A stretch of DNA of 46,189 bases, from the NCBI GenBank assembly GCA_003576535.1, contig QXCQ01000052.1, positions 1 through 46,189 on the forward strand, given 5' to 3'. Origin of the DNA: Nakamurella silvestris (GTDB taxonomy: Bacteria; Actinomycetota; Actinomycetes; Mycobacteriales; Nakamurellaceae). The notes beneath the pieces were generated by a model. It did no database searches. It saw nothing but the letters and a program-made list of their open reading frames with translations, and was not told where the DNA came from. The position numbers and the translations under genes were made by a program. Each line of letters begins with the position of its first letter. Position 1 is the first letter of the stretch. This document shows, in pieces, positions 1 through 8,147 of the stretch.

Positions 1-37
1 GATGGCGGCGTTCCTGTACCGCCTGCACAACCTGTAA
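1..37 (+). CDS. 3' end of a surface/secreted protein gene (partial)
   Basis: Only the last 11 codons are present (frame starting at base 2), ending MAAFLYRLHNL and a TAA stop at 35-37. MAAFLYR is the usual last helix of SLH-like repeats (typically preceded by a Thr/Ser-Arg-Gln/Glu motif) that end many actinobacterial secreted hydrolases and lectin-like proteins. A surface or secreted protein is therefore likely, but the catalytic part lies outside the window and nothing more can be said. A strong hairpin follows 20 bp later. Confidence 0.5.
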   Translation, partial: MAAFLYRLHNL

Positions 38-56
38 CACCCCTGTTGTAGACACT

Positions 57-93
57 GTCGGCCCCCGCGCACCTGGAGTGCGCGGGGGCCGAC
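57..93 (+). terminator. GC-rich hairpin after the partial surface protein gene
   Basis: A perfect 14-bp stem (57-70 with 80-93) closes a 9-nt loop. There is no T-run after it, as is common for actinobacterial terminators. It sits 19 bp after the stop codon of the partial gene and before the antiporter gene on the same strand. Confidence 0.7.
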
Positions 94-105
94 GGCGTTG
101 GTGGT

Positions 106-177
106 CCGAACCGCGCTTCGTCCCGACAACCGCGCTCTCTGCAACGAGCGCGGTTGTCGGTGCGGAGCGCGGTTCGG
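106..177. repeat. Family A intergenic palindrome, copy A1
   Basis: Inverted repeat with arms of about 32 bp (106-137 and 146-177) differing at few positions. Each arm holds the family A core: GAACCGCGCT, then a short variable piece, then CCGACAACCGCGCT. Six related copies lie elsewhere in the window (A2-A7). It follows the 57-93 terminator and precedes the antiporter start. Confidence 0.85.
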
Positions 178-194
178 TATTCCACACGCCCGAA

Positions 195-220
195 ATCTGC
201 GCATATCTCACCGCAGGACG
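195..220. repeat. Family B half-element, copy B1
   Basis: Matches only the right arm of family B (ATCTGCGCATATC, then CACCGCAGGA). No left arm is present upstream, where copy A1 sits instead. It looks like a decayed or interrupted copy, 34 bp before the antiporter start. Confidence 0.7.
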
Positions 221-253
221 AAGTGGACAGGGTTGGATGGAACACTCGTGCCT

Positions 254-2131
254 ATGGAAGTGACACTGGGTCTGCTGTCGTTGGTTCTGGTTGTGGCGGT
301 GACCACCGCACTGGCCCGCAGGTTCGGGCTGTCGGCCCCGTTGGTGCTGGTGGTGGTGGGGGTCATCGGCTCCTACCTGCCGTTCATCCCGGACATCGCC
401 CTGAACGAGAACCTGGTCCTGGTCGGACTGCTTCCCCCGCTGCTCTACGCGGCGGCGATCCGGACCTCACTGGTCGAGTTCCGCAGCAACCGCCGGTCCA
501 TCGGCCTGCTGTCGATCGGCTTCGTCATCTTCTGCACGGTGGGCGTCGGGTTCATCACCCACGCGGTCTTCCCCGACATCCCGCTGGCCGCGGCCTTCGC
601 CCTCGGAGCCGTGGTGGCTCCGCCGGACGCGGTGGCGGCCACCGCCATCGCCCGCAAGGTCGGCATGCCCCGGCGGATCGTCGTCATCCTCGAGGGCGAA
701 TCCCTGGTCAACGACGCGACCGCGCTGGTGTGCCTGCGCACGGCCATCGCTGCCACGGCCGGATCGGTGACCCTGCTGGGGGTCGCCGGGGACTTCCTGC
801 TCAAGGCCGGTGGCGGGGTCGTGGTCGGCCTGGTGGTTGCCCTGATCCTGGGCAAGATCCGCAAACACATCCAGGACATCACCCTGGACACCACCCTCTC
901 CTTCGGCGCCCCCTTCGCCGCCTACCTCGGGGCGGAGGAGCTGCACTCCTCCGGGGTGCTGGCCGTGGTCGTCTGCGGTCTGTTCCTCGGCCACAACTCA
1001 TCCCTCCTGCAATCGGCGGGATCGCGGATCAGCGAGCGGAACAACTGGTCGACGGTGCAGTTCCTGCTGGAGAACTCGGTGTTCCTGCTGATCGGTCTGC
1101 AGGTCCGGGGGATCGTCAACGCCGCCCTCACCGACGACCTCGGTGCGTCCAAGATCTGGTGGGGCTGCGCGATCATCCTGCTGGCGGTGCTGGTGCTCCG
1201 GCCGATCTGGGTGTTCCCGGCGGTCTACCTGCCGCGATTGTTCTCCCGGAAGATCCGCGAGGCCGACCCCGCACCGCCCTGGCAGTTCCCTACGGTGATC
1301 TCCTGGGCCGGGATGCGCGGGGTGGTCACCCTCGCCGCGGTGTTCGTCATCCCCGAGTCCGTGCCGCACCGGGAGGTGCTGGTCCTGGCGGCGCTGGTGG
1401 TGGTGTTCGGCACGCTGGTGCTGCAGGGCCTGACGTTGCCCCGGCTGGTCAAGGCCCTGGGCCTGCGCGGACCCGACGCGCGGGAGGACGCACTGCAGCA
1501 TGCCGCCGTGCTGCACGACGCCGCCGAGGCCGGCCTGGCCGAACTCCACCGGATCAAAACCCCGGACGACCCGCCGGCCGTGCTCAAGGCCCTGAAACTG
1601 CGCACCCGGGCGCGGACGGACTCCGCCTGGGAACAGCTGGGTCGGACGGGCGAGGGGGAGACCCCGAGCGAGAAGTACCGGCGGCTACGGCTGGCCATGT
1701 TGATGGCCGAGCGGGCCAGGGTGCTGGAACTGCGCGACACCGGCAAGGTGCCGGACGAGGTGCTCCGCGGGGTGCTGGAAACCCTGGACGTCGAGGAGTC
1801 CCAGCTCGACCCGCTGGTGGAACGGGACAAGACGGCCGCCCGGGACGAGTTGACCGCCCCGGAGGAGCTCAGCGGGGCCTGCGACCACCTGCGGCACACC
1901 GGCAGCTCCGTCGCCCCGACCACCGCCGGTTTCTGTCACGAGTGCGTGCGGGAGAAGACCGAACCCGTCCACCTGAGGATGTGCCTGACCTGCGGTAACG
2001 TCGCCTGCTGTGATTCCAGTGTCGGCAAGCACGCCGACCGGCACTTCCGGGAGACCGGCCACCCGGTGATGCGCAGCGTCGAGCCGGGCGAGGCCTGGCG
2101 CTGGTGCTACGTGGACGAACTGCTGGGGTGA
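254..2131 (+). CDS. Na+/H+ antiporter (CPA1 type) with C-terminal UBP-type zinc finger
   Basis: Cation:proton antiporter in the cytoplasmic membrane, expected to exchange Na+ (or K+) for H+ in pH and salt homeostasis. From ATG 254 it has 625 residues. The N-terminal 400 or so hold about 12 hydrophobic segments and the CPA1 ion-site motifs APPDAVAATAI and GESLVNDATALV. A charged cytoplasmic region follows. The last 85 residues form a zf-UBP-type domain with CDHL, CHEC, CLTCGNVACC and HADRHFRETGH, the spacing used to bind zinc (and, in eukaryotic relatives, ubiquitin C-termini). Actinobacterial antiporters with this tail are known; its partner in bacteria is not. The open frame extends upstream through repeats A1 and B1, which argues for the ATG at 254 (GTG 248 is an alternative). 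The 3' end overlaps the convergent XRE-cupin gene by 25 bp. Confidence 0.9.
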   Translation: MEVTLGLLSLVLVVAVTTALARRFGLSAPLVLVVVGVIGSYLPFIPDIALNENLVLVGLLPPLLYAAAIRTSLVEFRSNRRSIGLLSIGFVIFCTVGVGFITHAVFPDIPLAAAFALGAVVAPPDAVAATAIARKVGMPRRIVVILEGESLVNDATALVCLRTAIAATAGSVTLLGVAGDFLLKAGGGVVVGLVVALILGKIRKHIQDITLDTTLSFGAPFAAYLGAEELHSSGVLAVVVCGLFLGHNSSLLQSAGSRISERNNWSTVQFLLENSVFLLIGLQVRGIVNAALTDDLGASKIWWGCAIILLAVLVLRPIWVFPAVYLPRLFSRKIREADPAPPWQFPTVISWAGMRGVVTLAAVFVIPESVPHREVLVLAALVVVFGTLVLQGLTLPRLVKALGLRGPDAREDALQHAAVLHDAAEAGLAELHRIKTPDDPPAVLKALKLRTRARTDSAWEQLGRTGEGETPSEKYRRLRLAMLMAERARVLELRDTGKVPDEVLRGVLETLDVEESQLDPLVERDKTAARDELTAPEELSGACDHLRHTGSSVAPTTAGFCHECVREKTEPVHLRMCLTCGNVACCDSSVGKHADRHFRETGHPVMRSVEPGEAWRWCYVDELLG

Positions 2132-2751
2132 GCGTGGATGTCGGCATCCACCTCGCCGTCGGACCGGTCGGCGCGCACCACCAGGAGCTCGACCCGGCCC
2201 AGGCTCGCCACCGCGCAGCGGTGGGAGCTGCCGGCGGGGCTGTGGACCGACTCCCCGGGCCCCACGTCGACCGTGCGCCCGTCGGCGTACTGCAGCAGCA
2301 GTCGGCCGGCCAGCACGTAGACGAAGGACTCCCCGTGGTGCTCGTGCCACTCCAGCACGTCCGGGTCGTCCGGTTCGTGGTCGAAACAGTACTTGCTCGT
2401 CCGCAGCCGGGTGCCGTCGTCGGTGATCGCGGGTACGACGGAACGGCCGGCTGACCGGCCGCCCGGCTCGCCGACGATCCGGCGGGTGGCAGCACGCCCC
2501 TTGCTGCTCTCCGGCAGCAGGAAATTCGGCCGGGTGTCGAGTGCGTCGGCGACCCGGTACAGGGTCTCCAGACTGATCGACGACCGGCCCCGTTCCAGCA
2601 GACTGATGTACGGCCCGGAGACCCCGGCGAGTCTGGCCAGCTCGGCCATCGTCATCCCGAGGGCCATCCGGCGGAGCCTGATCGCACTGCCCACCTTGCC
2701 CCCGATGCGGCCCGCGATGTTCGATTCGGTCAGATGTCCGACTTCGTCCAT
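2107..2751 (-). CDS. XRE-family regulator with cupin sensor domain
   Basis: Probable DNA-binding transcription regulator of 214 residues. Residues 20-75 are an XRE/HTH_3 domain (GSAIRLRRMALGMTMAELAR, then ISLLERGRSSISLETL). Residues 115-200 are a cupin_2 barrel with the metal-site pattern EWHEHHGESFVYVLAGRLLL. The family usually represses genes for amine, polyamine or sugar metabolism and senses a small ligand in the cupin. It is followed on the same strand by no obvious target; the upstream same-strand gene is the GH15 enzyme, 134 bp away. Its tail overlaps the antiporter's last 25 bp on the opposite strand, so convergent transcription could interfere. The ligand is unknown. Confidence 0.88.
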   Translation of the reverse strand: MDEVGHLTESNIAGRIGGKVGSAIRLRRMALGMTMAELARLAGVSGPYISLLERGRSSISLETLYRVADALDTRPNFLLPESSKGRAATRRIVGEPGGRSAGRSVVPAITDDGTRLRTSKYCFDHEPDDPDVLEWHEHHGESFVYVLAGRLLLQYADGRTVDVGPGESVHSPAGSSHRCAVASLGRVELLVVRADRSDGEVDADIHAHPSSSST

Positions 2752-2885
2752 GGTTTTCCCCTCCCCTCCCTGGTTCGTTCACGGTACAGTCCGCGACCGG
2801 GAAGGGGCAGTGCCGCATGGGGTGACGGCCAACCGGGTGGTGAATGCTCCTGACGCACTCAGCTCTGAAGGGGTGCCTGACGTGC

Positions 2886-4955
2886 TCAGCCCTGGCGGTT
2901 GGCCGGGTTGAACGAACCGGTGGTGGTCGAGTGCTCCTCGGCCCGGATCACGTGGGTGACCGCGTTGATCAGGGCCAGGTGGGTGAAGGCCTGCGGGAAG
3001 TTGCCCAGGTGCAGGCCGGTCGCCACGTCCAGCTCCTCGGCGTACAGCCCCAGGGACGAGGCGTGGGAGAGCAGACGTGCGCAGAGGTGGTGTGCCCGCT
3101 CCACCTCGCCGATCTCCACCAGTGCCGAGACCAGCCAGAACGAGCAGATGGTGAAGGTCCCCTCCTCGCCGGCGAGCCCGTCGTCGGTCTCCTCCACCCG
3201 GTAGCGCAGGACCAGCCCGTCATGGGTGAGTTCGTCGGCGATGGCCAGGATGGTGGCGACGATCCGCGGATCGTCGGAGGGCAGGAACCGCAGCAACGGT
3301 GCCAGCAGCAGCGAGGCATCGAGGGCGTCGGACCCGTACCGCTGGACGAAGACACCCCGCTCGTCCACCCCGTTCGTGCAGATGTCCTCGTGGATCTCGT
3401 CGGCGATGGCCTGCCACTTGTCGGCGGTGTTGGGGGAGTCGTGCAGCCGGGCCAGTCGGGCACCCCGGTCCAGGGCCACCCAGCACATCATCTTCGAGGA
3501 CGTGAAGTGCTGCGGTTCGCCGCGGACCTCCCACATGCCCCGGTCCGGGTAGCGCCAGTTCGCGGCGGCGGCCTCGACCTGCACCTTGACGATGGGCCAC
3601 AGTTCCTCGGGCATCTGCTCTCGGGTGCGGGCGTGCAGGTAGATCGAGTCGAGCAGGGCGCCCCAGACGTCGTGCTGCTTCTGGTCGAAGGCACCGTTGC
3701 CGATCCGGACCGGCTTGGCACCGTCGTAGCCGGCGAGGTGGTCAAGGGTCTGTTCGGTGAGCTTCCGCTCCCCGCCGACCCCGTACATGATCTGCAGGTC
3801 GTTGTTGTTGTCCCGGCAGACGTCGTGGATGAAGTAGAAGAAGTCGTTGGCCTCCCGGTCGAAGCCGAGGGTGTACAGACCCCACAGCGCGAAGGTGGAG
3901 TCGCGGATCCAGGTGTAGCGGTAGTCCCAGTTGCGCTCACCGCCCGGGGTCTCCGGGAGGGAGGTCGTGGCGGCGGCCAGCAGGGCGCCGGTGGGGGCGT
4001 AGCTCAGACCCTTCAGCGCGAGGGCGCTGGACTGCAGGTAGGAACGCCACGGGTGATCGGGAAAGGAACCCTGGGTGAGCCACTCCCGCCAGTACTCGCC
4101 GGTGCGCCACATCTGGTCGTTGGCCTCGGCGTAGTTCTGCGGGGAGGGCAGGTCCGACCAGGTCAGGGCGACGAAATGGGTGTCACCCTCCTTCATCCGG
4201 GAGCGCGCCTGGGCGGTGCCGCCCTCGATCCCCAGCCGCAGGGAGGAGGTCAACCGCAGCGTCGGCTGGCCGGGGGCGCGGGCGCTGACCTCGTTGTACC
4301 CGGCCCCGCTGTACTCCCAGTCGGGTCCGATCCGGGCGTAGTCGAAGACCGGCTCGCACTGCACACCCAGGTCGACGGACCCGTAGATGCACTTGACGGT
4401 GCGCAGCAGCACATGGGCGGCATCGAAATCGGTGGGGGAGCGGTGATGGGTCTTGGAGCGCTCGTCGATGTTGTGCCACGGGCCCATGACCAGGGCGTCC
4501 CGCACCACCAGCCAACCCGTCGGGGTCTGCCAGGTGGTCTCCAGGACGAGGGTGCCGGGCAGGTACCGGCGGGCCGCAGGAACCTTCACCCCGTACGGCG
4601 CGACCTGGAAGGACCCGCCCGACCGGTCCAACAGGGCGGTGAAAACACTGGGGGAGTCCGGGCGCGGGATGCACAGCCACTCCACCGCGCCGGACGGTGC
4701 GATCAGGCAGTTGTTCTCGCAGTCGGAGAGGAAGGCGTAGTCGGCGATGTTCGGGAACGGCTCCGTGGAGGGCATCATCGCGGCGATCTGCGCGGCCATG
4801 CCCCCGTCCTCGTCCAGGCCGTCCGGTTCGGCCCGCCCGTCCGGTGATATCGGCGGCAGCAGCCTCGGCCCGGCGGCTGACGGGCCGGGGCCGCCCACCG
4901 GCGGGTGATCGGTGGTGGCGTGCACGGGCGAGTCCGACGTCGAGGGTTCAGTCAC
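2886..4955 (-). CDS. GH15 family glycoside hydrolase (trehalase/glucoamylase type)
   Basis: Inverting alpha-glucosidase of glycoside hydrolase family 15, cytoplasmic (no signal peptide), 689 residues from GTG 4955. It has the N-terminal beta-sandwich (IADYAFLSDCENNCLIAPSG, VEWLC) and the (alpha/alpha)6 barrel with the catalytic-site sequences NWDYRYTWIRDS and EEGTFTICSFW; the acidic residues are in place. The architecture resembles mycobacterial Rv2402, a trehalase, so trehalose hydrolysis is the leading guess, but GH15 specificity cannot be read safely from motifs. The first 52 residues are Pro/Gly/Asp-rich and non-conserved. ATG 4799, preceded by GAGGACGGGGGC, is an equally good start and gives 637 residues. 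It runs towards the XRE-cupin gene and may be co-transcribed with it. Confidence 0.9.
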   Translation of the reverse strand: MTEPSTSDSPVHATTDHPPVGGPGPSAAGPRLLPPISPDGRAEPDGLDEDGGMAAQIAAMMPSTEPFPNIADYAFLSDCENNCLIAPSGAVEWLCIPRPDSPSVFTALLDRSGGSFQVAPYGVKVPAARRYLPGTLVLETTWQTPTGWLVVRDALVMGPWHNIDERSKTHHRSPTDFDAAHVLLRTVKCIYGSVDLGVQCEPVFDYARIGPDWEYSGAGYNEVSARAPGQPTLRLTSSLRLGIEGGTAQARSRMKEGDTHFVALTWSDLPSPQNYAEANDQMWRTGEYWREWLTQGSFPDHPWRSYLQSSALALKGLSYAPTGALLAAATTSLPETPGGERNWDYRYTWIRDSTFALWGLYTLGFDREANDFFYFIHDVCRDNNNDLQIMYGVGGERKLTEQTLDHLAGYDGAKPVRIGNGAFDQKQHDVWGALLDSIYLHARTREQMPEELWPIVKVQVEAAAANWRYPDRGMWEVRGEPQHFTSSKMMCWVALDRGARLARLHDSPNTADKWQAIADEIHEDICTNGVDERGVFVQRYGSDALDASLLLAPLLRFLPSDDPRIVATILAIADELTHDGLVLRYRVEETDDGLAGEEGTFTICSFWLVSALVEIGEVERAHHLCARLLSHASSLGLYAEELDVATGLHLGNFPQAFTHLALINAVTHVIRAEEHSTTTGSFNPANRQG

Positions 4956-5028
4956 CCGCCCATTGTGGCCCGGACCGGGCCCGGATGGGCAACCTCGGGG
5001 CCCTGTGATGTCGCGCGGTACGCGGGGA

Positions 5029-5703
5029 TCAGCGTCCGGGTGTGAGCAGTTCGAAGAGACTCTGCGGGTTCCTGGTCTGCAGCAGCACCCGTCCAGGGCC
5101 GGTGAAGTCGAAGACGAATCCCTCGCCGCTCTTCATCGACTGGACGCTGCGGCCCTCGACGGCCCGTCGTACCCGGAAGTTGATCGACAGGTCGTAGGCC
5201 ACCACGTGGCCGGTGTCGATGGTGACGGCCTCGCCCTGCTCCAGATCGATCACGTCGATGGCCCCGTAGACGCTGACCACCACCTCGCCCTGGCCGGAGG
5301 CCTTGATCCCGGCGGCGACGTTGCCGCCGAACAGGCCGGCCCGTTGCTCGAAGTTGGTGCTGATGTCGACGTGCTCGGAGTTGGCGATCCAGTTGCCGCG
5401 GGCGATGAAGAAAGGCATCTGGGGTTCGACCTCGATGTTGAAGACGTCCCCCGGCAGGGCGCCGGCCACATCCACCCAGCCCGGGTAGTTCTTGTCGGCC
5501 GTGTAGGTGGTGACGAAGAAGGACTCCCCGGCGAAGAGCTTGCGTCCCAGACCTGCCAGGACTCCGCCCTCGGCCTTCGAGGCCAGGGTGACCCCGGCGC
5601 TGTGGGCGAGCATGGCACCGGATTCGACCCGGGCCTTCTCCCCCGGGGCCAGGTGGAGCCGCGCGACGGTGAAGGACGGATTGTGGCGGGTTTCGACTCT
5701 CAT
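5029..5703 (-). CDS. AIM24 / TIGR00266 family protein
   Basis: 224 residues of the AIM24 family (formerly DUF124), a beta-rich, tryptophan RNA-binding attenuator-like fold with no agreed bacterial function. Recognisable parts are ARVESGAMLAHSAGVTLASK near the N-terminus, the central glycine-rich ASGQGEVVVSVYGAIDVIDL and the end GEGFVFDFTGPGRVLLQTRNP. It has no signal peptide or membrane segment and should be cytoplasmic. ATG 5703 is the first good start. It lies 73 bp upstream of the GH15 gene on the same strand, so the two may share a transcript, but nothing else links them functionally. Confidence 0.9.
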   Translation of the reverse strand: MRVETRHNPSFTVARLHLAPGEKARVESGAMLAHSAGVTLASKAEGGVLAGLGRKLFAGESFFVTTYTADKNYPGWVDVAGALPGDVFNIEVEPQMPFFIARGNWIANSEHVDISTNFEQRAGLFGGNVAAGIKASGQGEVVVSVYGAIDVIDLEQGEAVTIDTGHVVAYDLSINFRVRRAVEGRSVQSMKSGEGFVFDFTGPGRVLLQTRNPQSLFELLTPGR

Positions 5704-5857
5704 GGGTGTTCACGGTAACGGCCCGCCCGGTCGCAGCGGAGGAACCCGGATGAACCGTGTGTGCCGGGTGATGAACGGGGGCACCACCCAAGGGCACCGC
5801 TCCCGTGTCCTGACGGAGGCGGTTCCCGACAGTGATCACCATCGTGGAGGAGCGACC

Positions 5858-6421
5858 ATGGCCCAGGCCCTGAGAATCGGTATCGTCACCGGCAGCACCC
5901 GCCCCGGCCGGAACAACCGGGCGGTCAGCGAATGGGTGGCGGGGATCGCCGCCGAGCGGGATGACGCGACCTTCGAGCTCGTCGACATCGCCGACTACGA
6001 CCTGCCGCTGCTGGACGAGCCCGTCCCCCCGTCGATGGGGAAGTACAGCAAGGAACACACCAGGACCTGGGCGGACACGGTCGCCTCCTACGACGGATTC
6101 GTCCTGGTCAGCGCCGAGTACAACCACGCACCGTCCGCGGCGCTGAAGAATGCGCTCGACTACCTCTACCAGGAGTGGAACGACAAGGCGGTCGGTTTCG
6201 TCAGCTACGGCAGTGTCGGCGGCATCCGCGCGGTGGAGCAACTGCGGCTGATCGTCGCCGAACTGCAGATGGCCAGCGTCCGCGCGCAGGCGGCCCTGAC
6301 CCTGGCCGAGGACTTCCGTGACTACACCGAGTTCACCCCGCGTCCGGAGAAGGCCCAGGAGGTGACGACCATGCTGGATCAGCTGGTTCGCTGGGCCGGG
6401 GCCCTCGCGGCGCTGCGGTAG
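5858..6421 (+). CDS. NADPH-dependent FMN reductase family flavoprotein
   Basis: 187-residue flavodoxin-fold oxidoreductase (FMN_red family), probably an NAD(P)H:quinone or FMN reductase acting in the cytoplasm. It shows the phosphate-binding loop TGSTRPGRNNRAVSEWV after the first strand (residues 10-26), SAEYNHAPSAALKNALDYL, the family's flavin-contacting signature, and YGSVGGIRAVEQLR. The start at ATG 5858 is fixed by GGAGGAG 8 bp upstream; the longer open frame upstream overlaps the AIM24 promoter region. The gene stands alone: AIM24 is divergent and the next gene is 178 bp downstream beyond palindrome F. Confidence 0.92.
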   Translation: MAQALRIGIVTGSTRPGRNNRAVSEWVAGIAAERDDATFELVDIADYDLPLLDEPVPPSMGKYSKEHTRTWADTVASYDGFVLVSAEYNHAPSAALKNALDYLYQEWNDKAVGFVSYGSVGGIRAVEQLRLIVAELQMASVRAQAALTLAEDFRDYTEFTPRPEKAQEVTTMLDQLVRWAGALAALR

Positions 6422-6473
6422 GGCTGGGTTAGGGCTGCGGTCGGCTGCGGCAGGGCTGCGGTGGGTGCGATTC

Positions 6474-6510
6474 TGGCATCCGGTGCTCGAAATTCGAGCG
6501 CCGGATGCCA
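6474..6510. repeat. Family F palindrome (single copy), possible terminator
   Basis: 18-bp arms (6474-6491 and 6493-6510) match except for one G-U pair and leave only one base between them. A run of five A follows on the plus strand. It sits 53 bp after the FMN reductase stop and may terminate that transcript. The short run before it (6422-6465) contains several imperfect repeats of GGCTGCGG. Confidence 0.7.
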
Positions 6511-6598
6511 AAAACGAGGACCGGCCGGGCGGACGGGATACGCTCCCCTCACGCCGCTCTCAGGTGGGCGGCGAGGCGAGGCGGAGGAGAGCTGAAAC

Positions 6599-7936
6599 AT
6601 GGGCTGGCTGCGCCGGGACCGGAACGGTCCGGAGGGTTTCTACACCGGTGACGCGCCGGTGAGCGCTCCCGGGCTGGGCAACTCCGACCCCACCGCCTAC
6701 GGGCAGACTCCTTATGTCGCTGCGCCGTTCGGTGCGGAGCCGACGCCCGGGAGCGACACCACATCGGCCTACGGGAACACCGGTGCCGCCGGTCCGCCGG
6801 TGGACCCCGGTGTGGCCGCTGCGCCCACGTCGGCCGGATGGAACGCCGGACCCTGGAACCCGGGCGCTCCCGCCCCGCTGCCGCGCCGGCGCGGTCCCTG
6901 GGGCGGCCTGCTGGTGTTGTTCGTGCTGCTCGCGCTCGTCGCCGGTGGTGCCTTCTACTTCCTCGTCGGCCGATCCCAGGAGGATCAGGCCGGGGACCCG
7001 ACGACCACGACCGGACCGACCAGTCCCAGCCGTCACACCACGGGAACACCGACCACGGGCAGCACGAGCGCGCCCACCACCGACCCGGGCCCGCCGGTGC
7101 CCGCCGTGACCCCGATGAAGAAGCCGGCCATGGTGAGCTTTCGTGGCAACACCTACACGGTGACGGTCCGCAGCGCCCAGTGGCAGCAGGCGGCCGCCTG
7201 GAACACGACGGCCAACAGCTCCAAGGTCGGCCATCTGGTGGTGGACCTGACCCTCACCCGCACCGACAAGGCCCAGACGGTGGGTCAGATCTCCTGGTTC
7301 GACTGGGGATTCGATCCGCCCAAGGGGAAGACCGTCGAATCCGAACTGGTCGGAGGTGCGTACGGGAACTCGTTGAAGACCCTGAACCTGGACCCGTCGC
7401 AGAAGGTGTCCGGCAGCCTGAACTTCGAGATCCGGGCCACCAAGGGTGTGCTGCAACTGTCGGACGGCGGGGTGGTCGTCGGCCAGTGGGCCGTCACCGC
7501 CGCCGAACATCCCTCGGCGAAGGGTGTTCTCGGGAAAACCGTCACCACTGCGGCGGCGCAGCTGCCGTTCTCGGTGAAGGTGTCGGATCCGGTCTGGACC
7601 CCGTCGGGATCGGAGAACCTGGGTAACGATCCCTCCCACGGCTACATCCTGGTGCTGGATGCCGCCTACCGGTCCACCCGGAAGGCCGATCCCGCTGCGG
7701 AGACGGCCGACTACGTCGACCCGACCAACTGGCGGTTCACCCCGAAGAAAGGGCGGGCGCAGCTCGGGTCCTGGGGGCAGGTCAACCGCGATCGGGTGGA
7801 TCGGGTCGAGATCTGGCCCGGCGAAAGCGCCGCCGGGAAGATGCTGCTCGATGTGCCGGGCCAGCCGGGGGTGTTGTCGCTGATCGGCCGGGACGGTGTT
7901 CCCGTGATCAGCTGGTCGATTCCCGGGCCCGCCTGA
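6599..7936 (+). CDS. Membrane-anchored protein with duplicated extracellular domain (DUF4352-like)
   Basis: 445 residues. Residues 1-98 are a Pro/Gly/Ala-rich cytoplasmic tail ending PLPRRRG; residues 101-123 form one transmembrane helix (LLVLFVLLALVAGGAFYFL); residues 125-175 are a Thr/Pro/Ser linker suited to crossing the cell wall. Two related beta-rich domains follow, roughly 178-310 and 315-445: both contain a G-(H/Y)-hydrophobic-D strand, a W-x-F-x-P-x-K-G-(K/R) stretch and end in a V-I/G-x-W strand, so the ectodomain looks like an internal duplication. DUF4352-like telokin folds of this kind occur on actinobacterial surfaces; function unknown. ATG 6599 is preceded by GGAGGAG. It has no operon partner: upstream is palindrome F, downstream the convergent lipoprotein gene. 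Confidence 0.8.
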   Translation: MGWLRRDRNGPEGFYTGDAPVSAPGLGNSDPTAYGQTPYVAAPFGAEPTPGSDTTSAYGNTGAAGPPVDPGVAAAPTSAGWNAGPWNPGAPAPLPRRRGPWGGLLVLFVLLALVAGGAFYFLVGRSQEDQAGDPTTTTGPTSPSRHTTGTPTTGSTSAPTTDPGPPVPAVTPMKKPAMVSFRGNTYTVTVRSAQWQQAAAWNTTANSSKVGHLVVDLTLTRTDKAQTVGQISWFDWGFDPPKGKTVESELVGGAYGNSLKTLNLDPSQKVSGSLNFEIRATKGVLQLSDGGVVVGQWAVTAAEHPSAKGVLGKTVTTAAAQLPFSVKVSDPVWTPSGSENLGNDPSHGYILVLDAAYRSTRKADPAAETADYVDPTNWRFTPKKGRAQLGSWGQVNRDRVDRVEIWPGESAAGKMLLDVPGQPGVLSLIGRDGVPVISWSIPGPA

Positions 7937-7957
7937 CCCTTCCCCTTCTCGCGCTTG

Positions 7958-8111
7958 CCGCGAGTGGACCTTGACACCCCTGTTTTTGGGGTGTGGCAGT
8001 CCGCTCGCGGGAGGGGGTGGCTGGGTTTGCCCCGCGCCCGCCCTTGCCCTCGCGCTTGCCGCGAGTGGACCTTGACACCCCTGTTTCTGGGGTGTGGCAG
8101 TCCACTCGCGG
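7958..8111. repeat. Family C palindromes C1 (7958-8010) and C2 (8059-8111), tandem pair
   Basis: Two nearly identical inverted repeats lie 101 bp apart. Each has outer arms CCGCGAGTGGAC / GTCC(G/A)CTCGCGG and an inner stem ACACCCC / GGGGTGT around a loop that is TGTTTTT in one and CTGTTTC-like in the other. The flanks (CGCTTGCC before, GGGAGGG after) are also shared, so the pair arose by a roughly 100-bp duplication. They fill the gap between the convergent stops at 7936 and 8148. A third copy is at 40383-40429. Confidence 0.85.
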
Positions 8112-8147
8112 GAGGGGTGTGGCGGGAGGTCCGCGCTCGCGGGAGGC

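Noticed and set aside
98-253. N-terminal extension of the antiporter frame
   Set aside because: These 52 codons translate palindromes A1 and B1, which recur elsewhere between genes, so they are not part of the protein.
2844-4847. 667-codon open frame opposite the GH15 gene
   Set aside because: It is a mirror of a well-supported gene. Its composition (long runs of Val/Gly/Gln/Arg) is typical of antisense frames in GC-rich DNA, and it has no domain.
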